Positions 7,129 to 16,062 of a stretch of 41,640 bases of DNA are shown here, piece by piece (position 1 is the stretch's first letter; each line of letters opens with the position of its first letter). The notes below the pieces were generated by a model. The model was not told the DNA's origin. It did no database searches and saw only the letters and a list, made by a program, of their open reading frames with translations. Origin of the DNA: CAZGMJ01 sp964526785 (GTDB lineage: Bacteria > Planctomycetota > Phycisphaerae > Sedimentisphaerales > Anaerobacaceae). The stretch covers positions 1 to 41,640 of the forward strand of contig CAZGMJ010000046.1 of the NCBI GenBank assembly GCA_964526785.1. Direction: 5' to 3'. The position numbers and the translations under genes are program-made.

Positions 7129-10061
7129 CGGTTTGTCCCAGATCGTTCTTTTGTGCCGGAATTCAGCCAGCGGTCGGCCAGTACAGCCCAATCGGCGAAA
7201 TCAACATTCAGATCCCTGTCCACATCGCCGTCGAGATACGCCCGGCCTTCGGGGTAGACGCATTGAGACGGGGGATACGGGGCCGAATCAAGACGGGTGC
7301 ATCCGAGCCAGTCATCCGTCATCATGACAATATCCGGCCAGTCGACGGTTCCGTCGCCATCGATATCCTCGGGCCAGTGCAACGCGAGGGGGTTCTTGTC
7401 GCAATCCGCCGAGGTGATGGCGACAACGAGGTTGCGGGCATGGGGCATCATGACGGACGGGCCTCTGGTGTCGCTGACGATGATTTCGCCCCGCTCGGAA
7501 ATGACAGGATATCCGGGCCAACCGTCGGTCTGGTATCGCGCCAGTTCGACTCCATCCGGACCGACCACGCATAGATCACCGTCGTCACTTGCTGCATAGA
7601 TATAGCCGTCATTGTCAACTGTCAGGAGGAATCCGCCGACGGCTCCAAGTTTGGCGACCCAGAGGATTTGCCCGTCGGGTGACAATGCTCGCAGATAGGG
7701 ATCGTCGAGACTGACGTAAATCGTTCCATCGGGGCCAAGGGCCGGTACACACCAGCCGTCCGGTTGCGGGTAGTGGCGGACGTAGTTCGGCTCGGACCAG
7801 CCCGAGCAGGGATCGGCCAGATCCGTACGCCACAGGATAGTGCCGTCACTGCCATCAATGGCATAGAGATGCGAGTCGTGCAGCAACGTCTGATAGACGG
7901 TGCCGCTCGGGGCGACGACGGGGGCTGTGAAGAGCCACGGGGTTCGGTCGGTGCCGTCCGGATCGCAGGGGTCGGGGGGCGGAAGGAAGCTGCATTTCCA
8001 TTTGACAGTGCCGTCGGTTGGATTGAGTGCATACAGATTCGGGTCATACAGGCTTCCGACGTATATGGTGCCGTCATCGGCTATGGCGGGCGCCGCCACA
8101 ATCGAGCCGAGGGAGTTCCTGCCGACTCCTTTGAAGGGCATGTTCCATAGTTCGCTGCCGTTGGGAGCGAGGGCATATAGAACGCCATCCATTGAGCCGA
8201 CATAGACGATACCATCTTCTGAGACTGCCGGGGAGGCGTAGATCTGTGCGCCGGTAGAATGGGTCCATCGCAATTGTCCGTTGGGATCGACCGCCAGCAG
8301 TGTGCCGTTCTCAGCACCGACATAGAGACCACCATCCGGCCCGACGGCAGGCGAACTGAGCAGCGGCGTGTTGGCATCATACGTCCAGAGGAGAGCGCCG
8401 TTCGGGTCAAGCGTGTACAACCGTTCGCTTTCGCACGCGATGTGTATGCGGCCGCGGTCTCCGATGGTTACGCTGCCGATCACCGCACCATCTGTTTCGA
8501 ATTCCCATTTGGCGCAGCCCAACCTCGGGCCGGCTCGATCGGCTGTGCCCGCTCTTCGGGTGCTTGCGCCCTGCGTGGGCCATTTGGACACAACCGGAGT
8601 ACCTGTGGAAACGGGGTTAATCATGAACAATTCGCTCTCGATCGTGAAGAAGTCCAACGCGAGAGAACTCGGGACAACTTTGATTGTGCAGGTGCTCGAG
8701 TTGACGTTGGCAGGCAGATCCCAGATATATCTGCCGATATCCGGGATGCCTGCCGCTACCACGGTCCAACTGTGTCCGACGTCGGCGCTCATGAGTATAT
8801 CGACAACTCCATCGAATGCAGGGCTCTCCCAAAGAATCTCATGGCGGCTGCCCGCGGCCCATACTTCTGATCCGGCGGGTTTGGTGACGAGAAACGTCGG
8901 TGAGAATTCATCTGCTCCCATATCCACGCAGCGAGCCATGACGCGAGGCTGACCGTCGATGTCGAACTGGTTCGGGTCGGTGTAATACGTGCATCGGCCT
9001 GCGTTGATGCATGGCGAGGTCGAGTTGAGGTGAAGATCGCCGAAGTCATCGTTGTTGCCGACGCCCCAGCCATCGCCGCCATCATGCGGCGGGCGTACGA
9101 ACATCGGATCATCATCAATGTTGTAGCCTCCCCATGGCACGTTATCATCATCGGGGTCGGAATCCTGCACGCAGCTGAATCCCGGTCTGGATGAGTCGCC
9201 GTCGATTTGTGCTGTCTCGCCGGATTGGCCCTGGGCTGTGTTGCCCCAGAGTATGAGATTCAGCATGCTGGGGCCGGAATACTCTGCGAATATCCCACCG
9301 CCTTCGTTATGGGCGGTGTTGTAGGCGATGGTGCTGCTCAGCAGGCCGGTGTTACCGGCGTGATGGAAATAGATGCCAGCGCCACTTTCCGCTACGTTGG
9401 CAACGACGATGGAATTCTCGACGGTGCGCCAGCCATGTACTGCGAAATAGACTCCGCCTCCATATCTGGCGGCCAGGTTGGCTCTGATCTTGCACCGCGT
9501 GATCTTCATTCTTCCTGCACGTTCGCAGTAGATGCCGGCCCCATCTTTACCGGCTACGTTGTATTCGAACGTACAATCGGTGACCTCTACCCGTTTGGCA
9601 TCGTAGCAAAACAGGCCCGCCCCCTGCTCCGCAGTGTTTGCAGAGAGTATGCAATCTGAGACAACGAGGGTGCATTGCTCACAGCGAATGCCGGCGCCTG
9701 TTTCCGCATATCCGTTCCTGATGGTCAGTCCGGTGATCGCGCGATTTGTAGTGCGACCGGTGCGGACGTCGAAGCCTCTATGTGGCTGCTCGGTTGTGCC
9801 CTCGCAGTCGATGATGCAGTTTTCGGGGCCGTTTTCGCTTTTGATGGTGATGCTTTTGTCGCGGATTTCTATGTCTCGGTTGCCGTCGCCTGTATACAGT
9901 CCGTCTTTGATAAGGATTGTGTCGCCGTCGTTGGCGTCGTTGACTGCGGCCTGGATGGTATTGAAATCGGCGGGGCCGTCGTCGTCGACGGTGATGGTAC
10001 GGGCCGTGCAGATGGACTGGATCGCACAGATGCTGATTATCAGAATTGTCCTGGCACTCAT
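7125..10061 (-). CDS. Secreted beta-helix / PQQ-type beta-propeller protein with dockerin-like tail
   Basis: A 978-residue predicted secreted protein. Parts in order: signal peptide (about 1-20); a right-handed parallel beta-helix (about 20-340) opening with TITVDDDGPADFNTIQAAV and carrying repeated NTAxxGAG motifs; a beta-sandwich segment (about 385-460); a PQQ/BamB-like propeller (about 500-870) built from repeats of the form SSPAVGPDGGLYVG...LYALDPNG...W; and two dockerin-like segments (DIDGDGTVDWPDI and DVDRDLNVDFADW). The ATG at 10061 is preferred because an AGGAG lies 9 nt upstream; an ATG three codons earlier abuts that site. It overlaps the mini-dockerin gene by 4 bp. The propeller could be structural or bind a ligand; no catalytic residues were recognised. 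Confidence 0.85.
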   Translation of the reverse strand: MSARTILIISICAIQSICTARTITVDDDGPADFNTIQAAVNDANDGDTILIKDGLYTGDGNRDIEIRDKSITIKSENGPENCIIDCEGTTEQPHRGFDVRTGRTTNRAITGLTIRNGYAETGAGIRCEQCTLVVSDCILSANTAEQGAGLFCYDAKRVEVTDCTFEYNVAGKDGAGIYCERAGRMKITRCKIRANLAARYGGGVYFAVHGWRTVENSIVVANVAESGAGIYFHHAGNTGLLSSTIAYNTAHNEGGGIFAEYSGPSMLNLILWGNTAQGQSGETAQIDGDSSRPGFSCVQDSDPDDDNVPWGGYNIDDDPMFVRPPHDGGDGWGVGNNDDFGDLHLNSTSPCINAGRCTYYTDPNQFDIDGQPRVMARCVDMGADEFSPTFLVTKPAGSEVWAAGSRHEILWESPAFDGVVDILMSADVGHSWTVVAAGIPDIGRYIWDLPANVNSSTCTIKVVPSSLALDFFTIESELFMINPVSTGTPVVSKWPTQGASTRRAGTADRAGPRLGCAKWEFETDGAVIGSVTIGDRGRIHIACESERLYTLDPNGALLWTYDANTPLLSSPAVGPDGGLYVGAENGTLLAVDPNGQLRWTHSTGAQIYASPAVSEDGIVYVGSMDGVLYALAPNGSELWNMPFKGVGRNSLGSIVAAPAIADDGTIYVGSLYDPNLYALNPTDGTVKWKCSFLPPPDPCDPDGTDRTPWLFTAPVVAPSGTVYQTLLHDSHLYAIDGSDGTILWRTDLADPCSGWSEPNYVRHYPQPDGWCVPALGPDGTIYVSLDDPYLRALSPDGQILWVAKLGAVGGFLLTVDNDGYIYAASDDGDLCVVGPDGVELARYQTDGWPGYPVISERGEIIVSDTRGPSVMMPHARNLVVAITSADCDKNPLALHWPEDIDGDGTVDWPDIVMMTDDWLGCTRLDSAPYPPSQCVYPEGRAYLDGDVDRDLNVDFADWAVLADRWLNSGTKERSGTNR

Positions 10062-10524
10062 TTTCCGCATCTCCTGTATTTGGGGTCAAATCCGCCCTGA
10101 AAAAGAACACGCCTAACAGCGACAGCCGGTTCGGGAGCGGGCCGGCAGCGTCTGGCTCAGACGGGCCGGGGAGGGCTCTCTCCCAGTCCCTCCGGCTCGT
10201 CGGCCGGGTCGTTTTCCGGCGCGATCGCAGACAATCGCCAGGCCCTCCCGCGGCACCGTCCATCGCCTGACAGGGTACTCTGCGTTCGGAATCGCCGATT
10301 TTCGGCACGATTATCGATCCTGTCAGGCACTCTTTTGAGTCCATTTGAGGGCGCGGGTGTTACAGCAAATCTGCGGGAATTCAGCGATTTTTCTGCATTT
10401 TTTGGTGCCGGCGTGCGCAGCCGGCGCGAAGCCGGGACATTCGTGCTATACTATTTTGTCAAAAAGCGGCATAGAGGTGTAACGTCCGTTGCGGATTCGG
10501 GACAGTAAAGAGTGAGCGTATTGT
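10062..10524. other. Divergent intergenic region between beta-helix gene and sigma-factor gene
   Basis: A 463-bp region with no supported gene. It holds a GC-rich hairpin-prone stretch (about 10165-10195), two CCTG(A/T)CAGG palindromes (separate entry), a GCCGGC inverted repeat near 10409-10425, and a TATACT box (10447-10452) about 73 bp upstream of the sigma-factor start without a convincing -35 element. An alternative, ECF-type promoter is possible. Confidence 0.5.
10266..10327. promoter_or_regulatory. Pair of 9-bp palindromes, possible operators
   Basis: CCTGACAGG at 10266-10274 and CCTGTCAGG at 10319-10327. Each is a perfect dyad around one central base, and they lie 53 bp apart centre to centre, about five helical turns. 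Both are followed by a similar tail (GTACTCT and CACTCT). They lie between two divergent genes. The pairing could also form a long stem with a 44-nt loop. Confidence 0.4.
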
Positions 10525-11367
10525 ATGGAAGAAACCGCCGACCATTTCGACGTGATTGTGCGGGCGTGGCAGGGGGACCGGAAGAGCAGAGATCGTCTGG
10601 TCCGGCTTGTCGAGCCCCGGCTCTATTCGTATCTCTACCGCCTGACGCTGAACGACGAGCTGGCCCGGGACCTCATGCAGGAGACATTTGTCAAGATGCT
10701 CGAGTCGCTGGACGAACTGGAAAAGCCGGAACGCTTCTGGCACTGGCTGTTTCGCACGGCCCTGGGCAAAGTGCAGCACCATTACCGCGACCGGGCGAGG
10801 GAGCGGACGATCCATATCTCGGCGCTGAGCCAGGAGCGCATGGCGGACTTCATGGACCGCGAGCGCGAGGACGGTCTGAGCAGGGCGATCAAGGAGGAGC
10901 TGTCCAATACGGTCTGCATTGCGATGGGGGATTTGAAGCTGAGCTATCGCAACGTGCTGGTGCTTCGGTGTTTCGAGCAGTTGCCGTTCAGCGAGATTGC
11001 CGAGTTGATGGAGTGCAAGGAACTGGGTGCGCGTGTGCTGTTCTGCCGGGCGCGCAAGTCGCTGCAGAAGCGGCTGCGGCGCCGGGGTTTCGGCAGGGAG
11101 ATGCTGCTGACGGCGCTGGGGGTTTTCGGGATGCTGACGGCGCCGGCCAAGGCGGCGTCTTCGAGCACGGTGCTGACGGCGTCGGTGCTGGACGCAGGTC
11201 CGCTGGCGTGTTTCGTTGCTGCGATTGCCTCGCGACTGGGGCTTGCGTTGGCGGCGGGGCTGGGTGTTGTCATAATCGGCATAACCGTTGAACAGCTCAT
11301 TATTGCGGGGCTGCTGGGCTTTTTCGTGTTCATCTGTTTCATTCTGGCGCTTTGCACCAGCAGTTAG
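10525..11367 (+). CDS. ECF-type RNA polymerase sigma factor with fused C-terminal membrane domain
   Basis: A 280-residue protein. Residues about 1-95 match sigma-70 region 2 (ELARDLMQETFVKMLESLDEL), and about 120-190 match region 4 (LSYRNVLVLRCFEQLPFSEIAELM...ARVLFCRARKSLQKRL). After that it continues for about 90 residues with two or three hydrophobic segments (about 190-205, 225-250, 255-277). Ordinary ECF factors end near residue 190, so this is an extended type, common in planctomycetes by recollection. The extension could tether the factor to the membrane and replace a separate anti-sigma factor; no anti-sigma gene is adjacent. Start is the ATG at 10525. Targets are unknown, but promoters of the flanking secreted-protein genes should be tested. 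Confidence 0.88.
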   Translation: MEETADHFDVIVRAWQGDRKSRDRLVRLVEPRLYSYLYRLTLNDELARDLMQETFVKMLESLDELEKPERFWHWLFRTALGKVQHHYRDRARERTIHISALSQERMADFMDREREDGLSRAIKEELSNTVCIAMGDLKLSYRNVLVLRCFEQLPFSEIAELMECKELGARVLFCRARKSLQKRLRRRGFGREMLLTALGVFGMLTAPAKAASSSTVLTASVLDAGPLACFVAAIASRLGLALAAGLGVVIIGITVEQLIIAGLLGFFVFICFILALCTSS

Positions 11368-11441
11368 AGGACGTACCGGTTCGGCTCACGCCGACTGGAG
11401 AACGGGGTTGGAGGCTCATAAAGTGCTGCCAGAGCGCTTCT

Positions 11442-11479
11442 TGCGCCGGCAGGCGCAGGCCGCGGAGGGCGGGTTTTTT
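11442..11479 (+). terminator. Possible terminator after the sigma-factor gene
   Basis: A 6-bp stem (TGCGCC/GGCGCA) with a 4-nt loop at 11442-11457, followed after 16 bp by a run of six T (11474-11479). The distance to the T-run is longer than in a classic intrinsic terminator. It is the only hairpin/T-run combination in the 320-bp gap 11368-11687. Confidence 0.4.
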
Positions 11480-11480
11480 G

Positions 11481-11509
11481 TTGACATACGGCCCAAAACC
11501 CGATATCAT
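11481..11509 (+). promoter_or_regulatory. Strong sigma-70-like promoter of the HEAT-repeat gene
   Basis: A perfect TTGACA, a 17-bp spacer, then TATCAT. It directs transcription toward the gene starting at 11688, giving a leader of about 170 nt in which no other gene is evident. Confidence 0.75.
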
Positions 11510-11687
11510 GAGTATTCGAGGGTGCATGTCTGCCATGAACCGCGGATTCTCTACCCTCACGACAAGCGTGATTGGCCCGACGCGGGGCCGATACTGGGAG
11601 GTATGGGTTGTTGATTACAGACCTTCATGGTTTTCGCAGCCGAATCAGGTTTAGTGACCGGACGAACGCCTTTTTGGAGATGCTTCA

Positions 11688-13484
11688 ATGCTGAACGGGA
11701 AGACTGCCGCAGCGGCCTTTGCAATGCTCGCCTTTTTACTGCTCGGGGTCGGTCTGGCCGACGAACTCGAAGACAACTGGAACGATTTTCTGCACTACAC
11801 GAAGATCGGCCGTTTCGATCTGGCCAAAGGCTACGCCCAGGCGATTCTGGACGGCAATCCCGAACCGACGAGGCTGCTGGAGTTGGCCAGAGCGAGCGAG
11901 GAGGATTACCGGATTATGCTGAAGGTCAACGAGATGGCGCCGGACGAAGATCTGGCGGAGTTGACCGGCAAGATTCTGAAAGTTGTGGAGGAAGGCCGTT
12001 TCGAACGGCGTTCGGATGATGCGATTGTCGCGGCGGAGGTTCGCCGGCTCAGCAGCACGGAGCGCGGGTGGCTGATTGCGGTCGAGCGGCTGCAGAACGC
12101 GGGCGAGTACGCGATTCCGTTTATGCTGCAGGCGCTGGCCGATGACACACGGCAGGACGAGTGGGAAGATATCGTTCGGGCGCTGCCTTTGATGGGCAAA
12201 GACGCCATACGTCCGCTGGCCGCGGCGCTGCAGATGGACAACGTTCGCGTCGAGAAGCATATTATCGAGGCGTTGGGCGGGATCGGGTATCCGCAGGCGC
12301 TGCCGTATCTGAAGTACGTCGTCGAGAAGGACGATTCATCAGAACTGCGGGACGAGGCCAGAGGCAGCATTGCGAAGATCAATCCGGAGGCGGCGCGGAT
12401 ACCGTCGGCCCGGCTGTTTCATCAGCTTGGCGAGAACTACTACTATCACACCGAGTCGCTCGAGCCCAAGCAGCAGTCGAAGTATGGCAATGTCTGGTTC
12501 TGGGATGAGGATCAGGGCAAGCTGACGTATGAGATTGTCGATCGCGCGTATTTTTACGAATTGATGGCGATGCGGTGCTGCGAGTGGGCGCTGAAGGCGG
12601 ATCCGTCACTGGGCAACGCGATATCGCTGTGGATTGCGTCGTTCTTCAAGGCCGAGTCGGCGGGCGTGGCGATGCCGCTGTATTTCGGCGACAAGCACGC
12701 GGACGCTCTGGTTTATGCGACGACGGCCGGTGTGGAATATCTGCACGAGGCTCTGGCCCGGGCGGTCAAGGACAAGAACGCATATGTGGCGCTGGGAATC
12801 GTTGAAGCGCTGGCGACGACCGCGGGCGAGGAATCGCTGCTTTATACGGTCGGTCCGGTGCAGCCGCTTTCGCAGGCGCTTTCGTTCGACAACCGGGCGG
12901 TGCGATACAGTGCGGCGATCGCCATCGCGGCGGCGGGGCCGACGCAGCCTTTCGCCGAGCATAAGCTGGTAGTGCGGAATCTGGTCGAAGCGCTGCGGCA
13001 GAAGCCCGTGGCCGCAGGCGAGGATACGGAGCTGTGGAGCGACGAGATAGCCCGGACGTATGCGATTCGGGCGGCGCGAGTAATGTTCAAGCTGGCCCAG
13101 AGCCGCAACCGGATTATCGATTTGTCACTGGCTCGGGACGCCCTGATCGAAGCGACGGGCAGCGAGAGGCCCGAGATGCAGAAGGTGGTCTGCCAGACGC
13201 TGGCGTATCTGGACAGCCCGGATGCGCAGCGGGCGGTGGCGGCTGTGGCAATGAATGAGGCGAACAGTCTGGAGGTTCGCATCTCGGCATTCGAATCGCT
13301 CGGCACGTCGGCGAAGATGCACGGCAATATGCTGGTCGATCAGACGATCGATGCGCTATACGGCCTGATCAGTTCGGATCAGACCGACGCCAATCTGCGC
13401 AGTGCGGCCGCGGCGGCATACGGCTCGCTGAATCTGCCCAGCCGGAAGGTCAAGGATCTGATCCTCGACCAGGCCAGGAGCTGA
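11688..13484 (+). CDS. Exported HEAT-repeat protein
   Basis: A 598-residue protein with an N-terminal signal or anchor (about 1-24, FAMLAFLLLGVGLADELED). From about residue 105 onward it consists of paired amphipathic helices with HEAT signatures such as EDIVRALPLMGKDAIRPLAAAL and KHIIEALGGIGYPQALPYL, and again near the C-terminus (VRISAFESLGTSAKM). HEAT solenoids are protein-protein scaffolds; none of the catalytic motifs I know is present. The start at 11688 has GGAG 8 nt upstream. It has its own promoter and is followed by a 194-bp gap, so it is probably monocistronic. No specific partner can be named. Confidence 0.75.
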   Translation: MLNGKTAAAAFAMLAFLLLGVGLADELEDNWNDFLHYTKIGRFDLAKGYAQAILDGNPEPTRLLELARASEEDYRIMLKVNEMAPDEDLAELTGKILKVVEEGRFERRSDDAIVAAEVRRLSSTERGWLIAVERLQNAGEYAIPFMLQALADDTRQDEWEDIVRALPLMGKDAIRPLAAALQMDNVRVEKHIIEALGGIGYPQALPYLKYVVEKDDSSELRDEARGSIAKINPEAARIPSARLFHQLGENYYYHTESLEPKQQSKYGNVWFWDEDQGKLTYEIVDRAYFYELMAMRCCEWALKADPSLGNAISLWIASFFKAESAGVAMPLYFGDKHADALVYATTAGVEYLHEALARAVKDKNAYVALGIVEALATTAGEESLLYTVGPVQPLSQALSFDNRAVRYSAAIAIAAAGPTQPFAEHKLVVRNLVEALRQKPVAAGEDTELWSDEIARTYAIRAARVMFKLAQSRNRIIDLSLARDALIEATGSERPEMQKVVCQTLAYLDSPDAQRAVAAVAMNEANSLEVRISAFESLGTSAKMHGNMLVDQTIDALYGLISSDQTDANLRSAAAAAYGSLNLPSRKVKDLILDQARS

Positions 13485-13604
13485 TTCGCAACTGCGGGTC
13501 GCAGCAGGTCACGACAGCAAATCCGATTTCTGCATTCCTGTGGTAGTGCGCTGCGCGTCATACCCTGCACAGTCAATCCATCGGAACATAACAGCCCTTT
13601 GTGC

Positions 13605-13634
13605 TTGCCTTGACGGCGTGGGCCGTTCTATCAT
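13605..13634 (+). promoter_or_regulatory. Promoter of the GHL6-like hydrolase gene
   Basis: TTGCCT, an 18-bp spacer, TATCAT, 44 bp upstream of the start at 13679. Confidence 0.5.
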
Positions 13635-13678
13635 GTCGCACAATGAACTGAGTCTGTCAGCGTTCGAGGAGATGTGAC

Positions 13679-15871
13679 ATGAGACTATGGACGAGACAAT
13701 TTGTTTTGTCGGCCTGCGCTGCGGTCCTTGCTTTCGGCGCTGCGGTCCCGGCCGGCGAGAAGGACGACGGGCCCTGGTACGAGCGGTCGCTGGTCGGAAT
13801 GGAGGTTGGCCCGACGGGGGCGCAATTCGGCTACAGCGATGCGAACGATACCCGATATTGCAGCCGGTTCGACGGGCGGAAGATCGTTCGCTATTGTGCG
13901 GAGGCCGACTGCGAGTATCTTGTGATGTGGGTGCGGGACGGCGACTATGCCTACTACAATTCGGACATCCTGCCTAAGGCTCCCGGTCTGGGGGATCGTG
14001 ATCCTCTGCGTGAAGTGATGGGCGAGGCGGCCAGGCACAAGATGCCCGTCATTGCGTATTGTGTGGTCCAGCAGGGCGGACACTTTCTCAAGGCGCACCC
14101 CGAGCTTGAGATGCGCGGCTGGGAAGACAATCGCCTTTGGCGGTTCTGTTACAACTCGGGCTATCTCGATGTGATGAAGAAGCTTGTTGCCGAGCAGCTT
14201 GCCTATGGGATCGACGGCTTTCACATCGATATGGTCGATCAAGGGTTTGGGCCTCCGTATGGATGCTGGTGCAGGCACTGTCAGAAGGAATTCGAGGCGA
14301 AGTACGGGCATCCCATGCCGAAAGGCGTGACGTGGGACGAGCAGTGGGATCATGTGCTGGAGTTTCGGTACAAGACGAGCGAGCGGTTCGAGAAGGCGCT
14401 GACGGCACATATCAAGAAGCTCAATCCGAAGGCGACCGTAGACTACAACTATCATGGGAACCCGCCGTTTTCGTTCGAGGTTGGGCAGAGGCCGGTGCAG
14501 CACGCGGGCAACGGCGACTTCGTCACGGGCGAGACGGGGGTGTGGGGCTTTAGTGCGCTGACGGTGGGGCTGAATGTCGAGTTCTATCGTGCGGCGACGC
14601 CGGGGCTGCCGGTGCAGATCGCGATGCAGCGGGGCGTGCGGATGTATCACGATCAGACGACGCGGCCGCTCAATGACATTCGATGGGAACTGCTGAGTCT
14701 GCTGGCCCACAATGCGTTCGTGACGGTGGTGGACAAGACCGGATTCGATGGGTGGCTCGATCCCGTGGCGTATGAGCGTCTGGGGACTGCTTTTCGCGAG
14801 GTGCATGCCAGGCAGGAGCATTTCGGCCATGAGCCGGTGCAGGATGTGGGGATATACTTCAGCAGTCGGACGAGGGACTGGGTCGGACGCGAGAATCCGG
14901 GGCGGTATTTCCAGAGTTTTCAGGGCGCGCACAAGGCGATGGTGTACGCGCATATTCCGTGGGGAGTGGTGCTGGATGAGAACGTGACGCTCGAGAAGCT
15001 GCGGGAGTTTGCCGTTGTGCTGCTGCCTAATGCGGGGATTATCTCGGAGAGAGAGGCAAAGCTGTTGGGGCGGTACGTCGAGCAGGGCGGCAAACTCGTT
15101 GTCACGGGGCTCAGCGGGTGCTACGATCGCTTGGGACGGATTCAAAGCGAGTCTTCAATTGAGAAGCTGGCCGGTGCGAAGTTCGTCCGGAAGCTCGATT
15201 CGCTGGACAACTGGGTGCGATTTGACTCGGTCAAGGGAGCCGGCGGCAAGCTCGCTGCGGGCATTCGTGCGGAGTGGCCGTTTCTGGCCAAGGGTCCGGC
15301 CGGCGTTTTCAAGGCGGAATCGGCAAAGGCTGTCGGCAGTCTCCTCAAGCCGTTCCGCACGACGCGGCAGCAACAGGGCAAGGAAGGTACCGAATGGCCC
15401 ATGAGTGCGGATTCTCCCGTTGGGCCGGCGATTCTGGTCAATGAGGTAGGCAAGGGCAAGGTGGTTACCTTGGCATGCGATCCGGGTTATGGGGCTGCCG
15501 GGGAGCATCACATCGTCGAGGCCCGCAGATTGCTTGTCAATGCGGTTCGGTTTCTGCATCCCGAGCCGCGGGTCAAGATCAGTGCTCCGACTACCGTGCA
15601 GGCCGTGGTGACCGACGATCCATCCTCTCGCACGCTCAGGGTGCATCTGCTGGGCTATAACTCTCCGCCTCAGACGACGCCGGCGAAGAACCGGCCCTTT
15701 GTTTTGCCGGGGTTGATCGAGGATGCGCCGATGTATCGGGCGACAATTGAGTCTGCCGAACCGGCCGGGAAGGTCCGGGTGCTGAATGAGAACACGCGAC
15801 TGGGCCATCGCGGCAGGCGCATAGAACTTACCGTTGAGGACATTCACGAAGTGGTGGTTATTGGCTACTGA
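13679..15871 (+). CDS. Exported GHL6-like glycoside hydrolase with glutamine-amidotransferase-like domain
   Basis: A 730-residue predicted secreted enzyme with a signal peptide (about 1-25). The N-terminal half is a TIM barrel of the hypothetical glycosyl hydrolase 6 / GH29-like type; AYGIDGFHIDMVDQGFGP, followed by a CxxC pair (CWCRHC), is characteristic of the barrel's active-site strand. Residues about 390-620 resemble the GH42 trimerisation/class I amidotransferase-like fold (EFAVVLLPNAGIISEREAKLL, GGKLVVTGLSG; later GKGKVVTLACDPGYG). A C-terminal beta domain follows. Fucosidase- or galactosidase-like activity is inferred from fold only. The ATG at 13679 follows a GGAGATG element at short spacing. 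No sulfatase is adjacent. Confidence 0.75.
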   Translation: MRLWTRQFVLSACAAVLAFGAAVPAGEKDDGPWYERSLVGMEVGPTGAQFGYSDANDTRYCSRFDGRKIVRYCAEADCEYLVMWVRDGDYAYYNSDILPKAPGLGDRDPLREVMGEAARHKMPVIAYCVVQQGGHFLKAHPELEMRGWEDNRLWRFCYNSGYLDVMKKLVAEQLAYGIDGFHIDMVDQGFGPPYGCWCRHCQKEFEAKYGHPMPKGVTWDEQWDHVLEFRYKTSERFEKALTAHIKKLNPKATVDYNYHGNPPFSFEVGQRPVQHAGNGDFVTGETGVWGFSALTVGLNVEFYRAATPGLPVQIAMQRGVRMYHDQTTRPLNDIRWELLSLLAHNAFVTVVDKTGFDGWLDPVAYERLGTAFREVHARQEHFGHEPVQDVGIYFSSRTRDWVGRENPGRYFQSFQGAHKAMVYAHIPWGVVLDENVTLEKLREFAVVLLPNAGIISEREAKLLGRYVEQGGKLVVTGLSGCYDRLGRIQSESSIEKLAGAKFVRKLDSLDNWVRFDSVKGAGGKLAAGIRAEWPFLAKGPAGVFKAESAKAVGSLLKPFRTTRQQQGKEGTEWPMSADSPVGPAILVNEVGKGKVVTLACDPGYGAAGEHHIVEARRLLVNAVRFLHPEPRVKISAPTTVQAVVTDDPSSRTLRVHLLGYNSPPQTTPAKNRPFVLPGLIEDAPMYRATIESAEPAGKVRVLNENTRLGHRGRRIELTVEDIHEVVVIGY

Positions 15872-16062
15872 TGCCTGATGCGGCACCCCAAGTGGTAGTC
15901 TTGCAGCTTGAATCCGCATAGCCACGTCTCCGATGCCGTCGCATACGTCATTGAATCCCCGCTCGCCGTAATTGCCCATTTGCAGCGTGCAGGCGTATTG
16001 TGTTGGGCCGCTGTTGAGCAGGAACGCCGAGGTATTCGATTGATTCGAGGAAATTACGAAAG

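Noticed and set aside
13685..15145. 486-codon minus-strand frame opposite the GHL6-like hydrolase
   Set aside because: Shadow frame without family motifs or ribosome site.
15872..16062. Possible gene remnant between the hydrolase and the S9 peptidase
   Set aside because: A minus-strand frame reads somewhat protein-like, but the 190 bp carry no recognisable motif or start.
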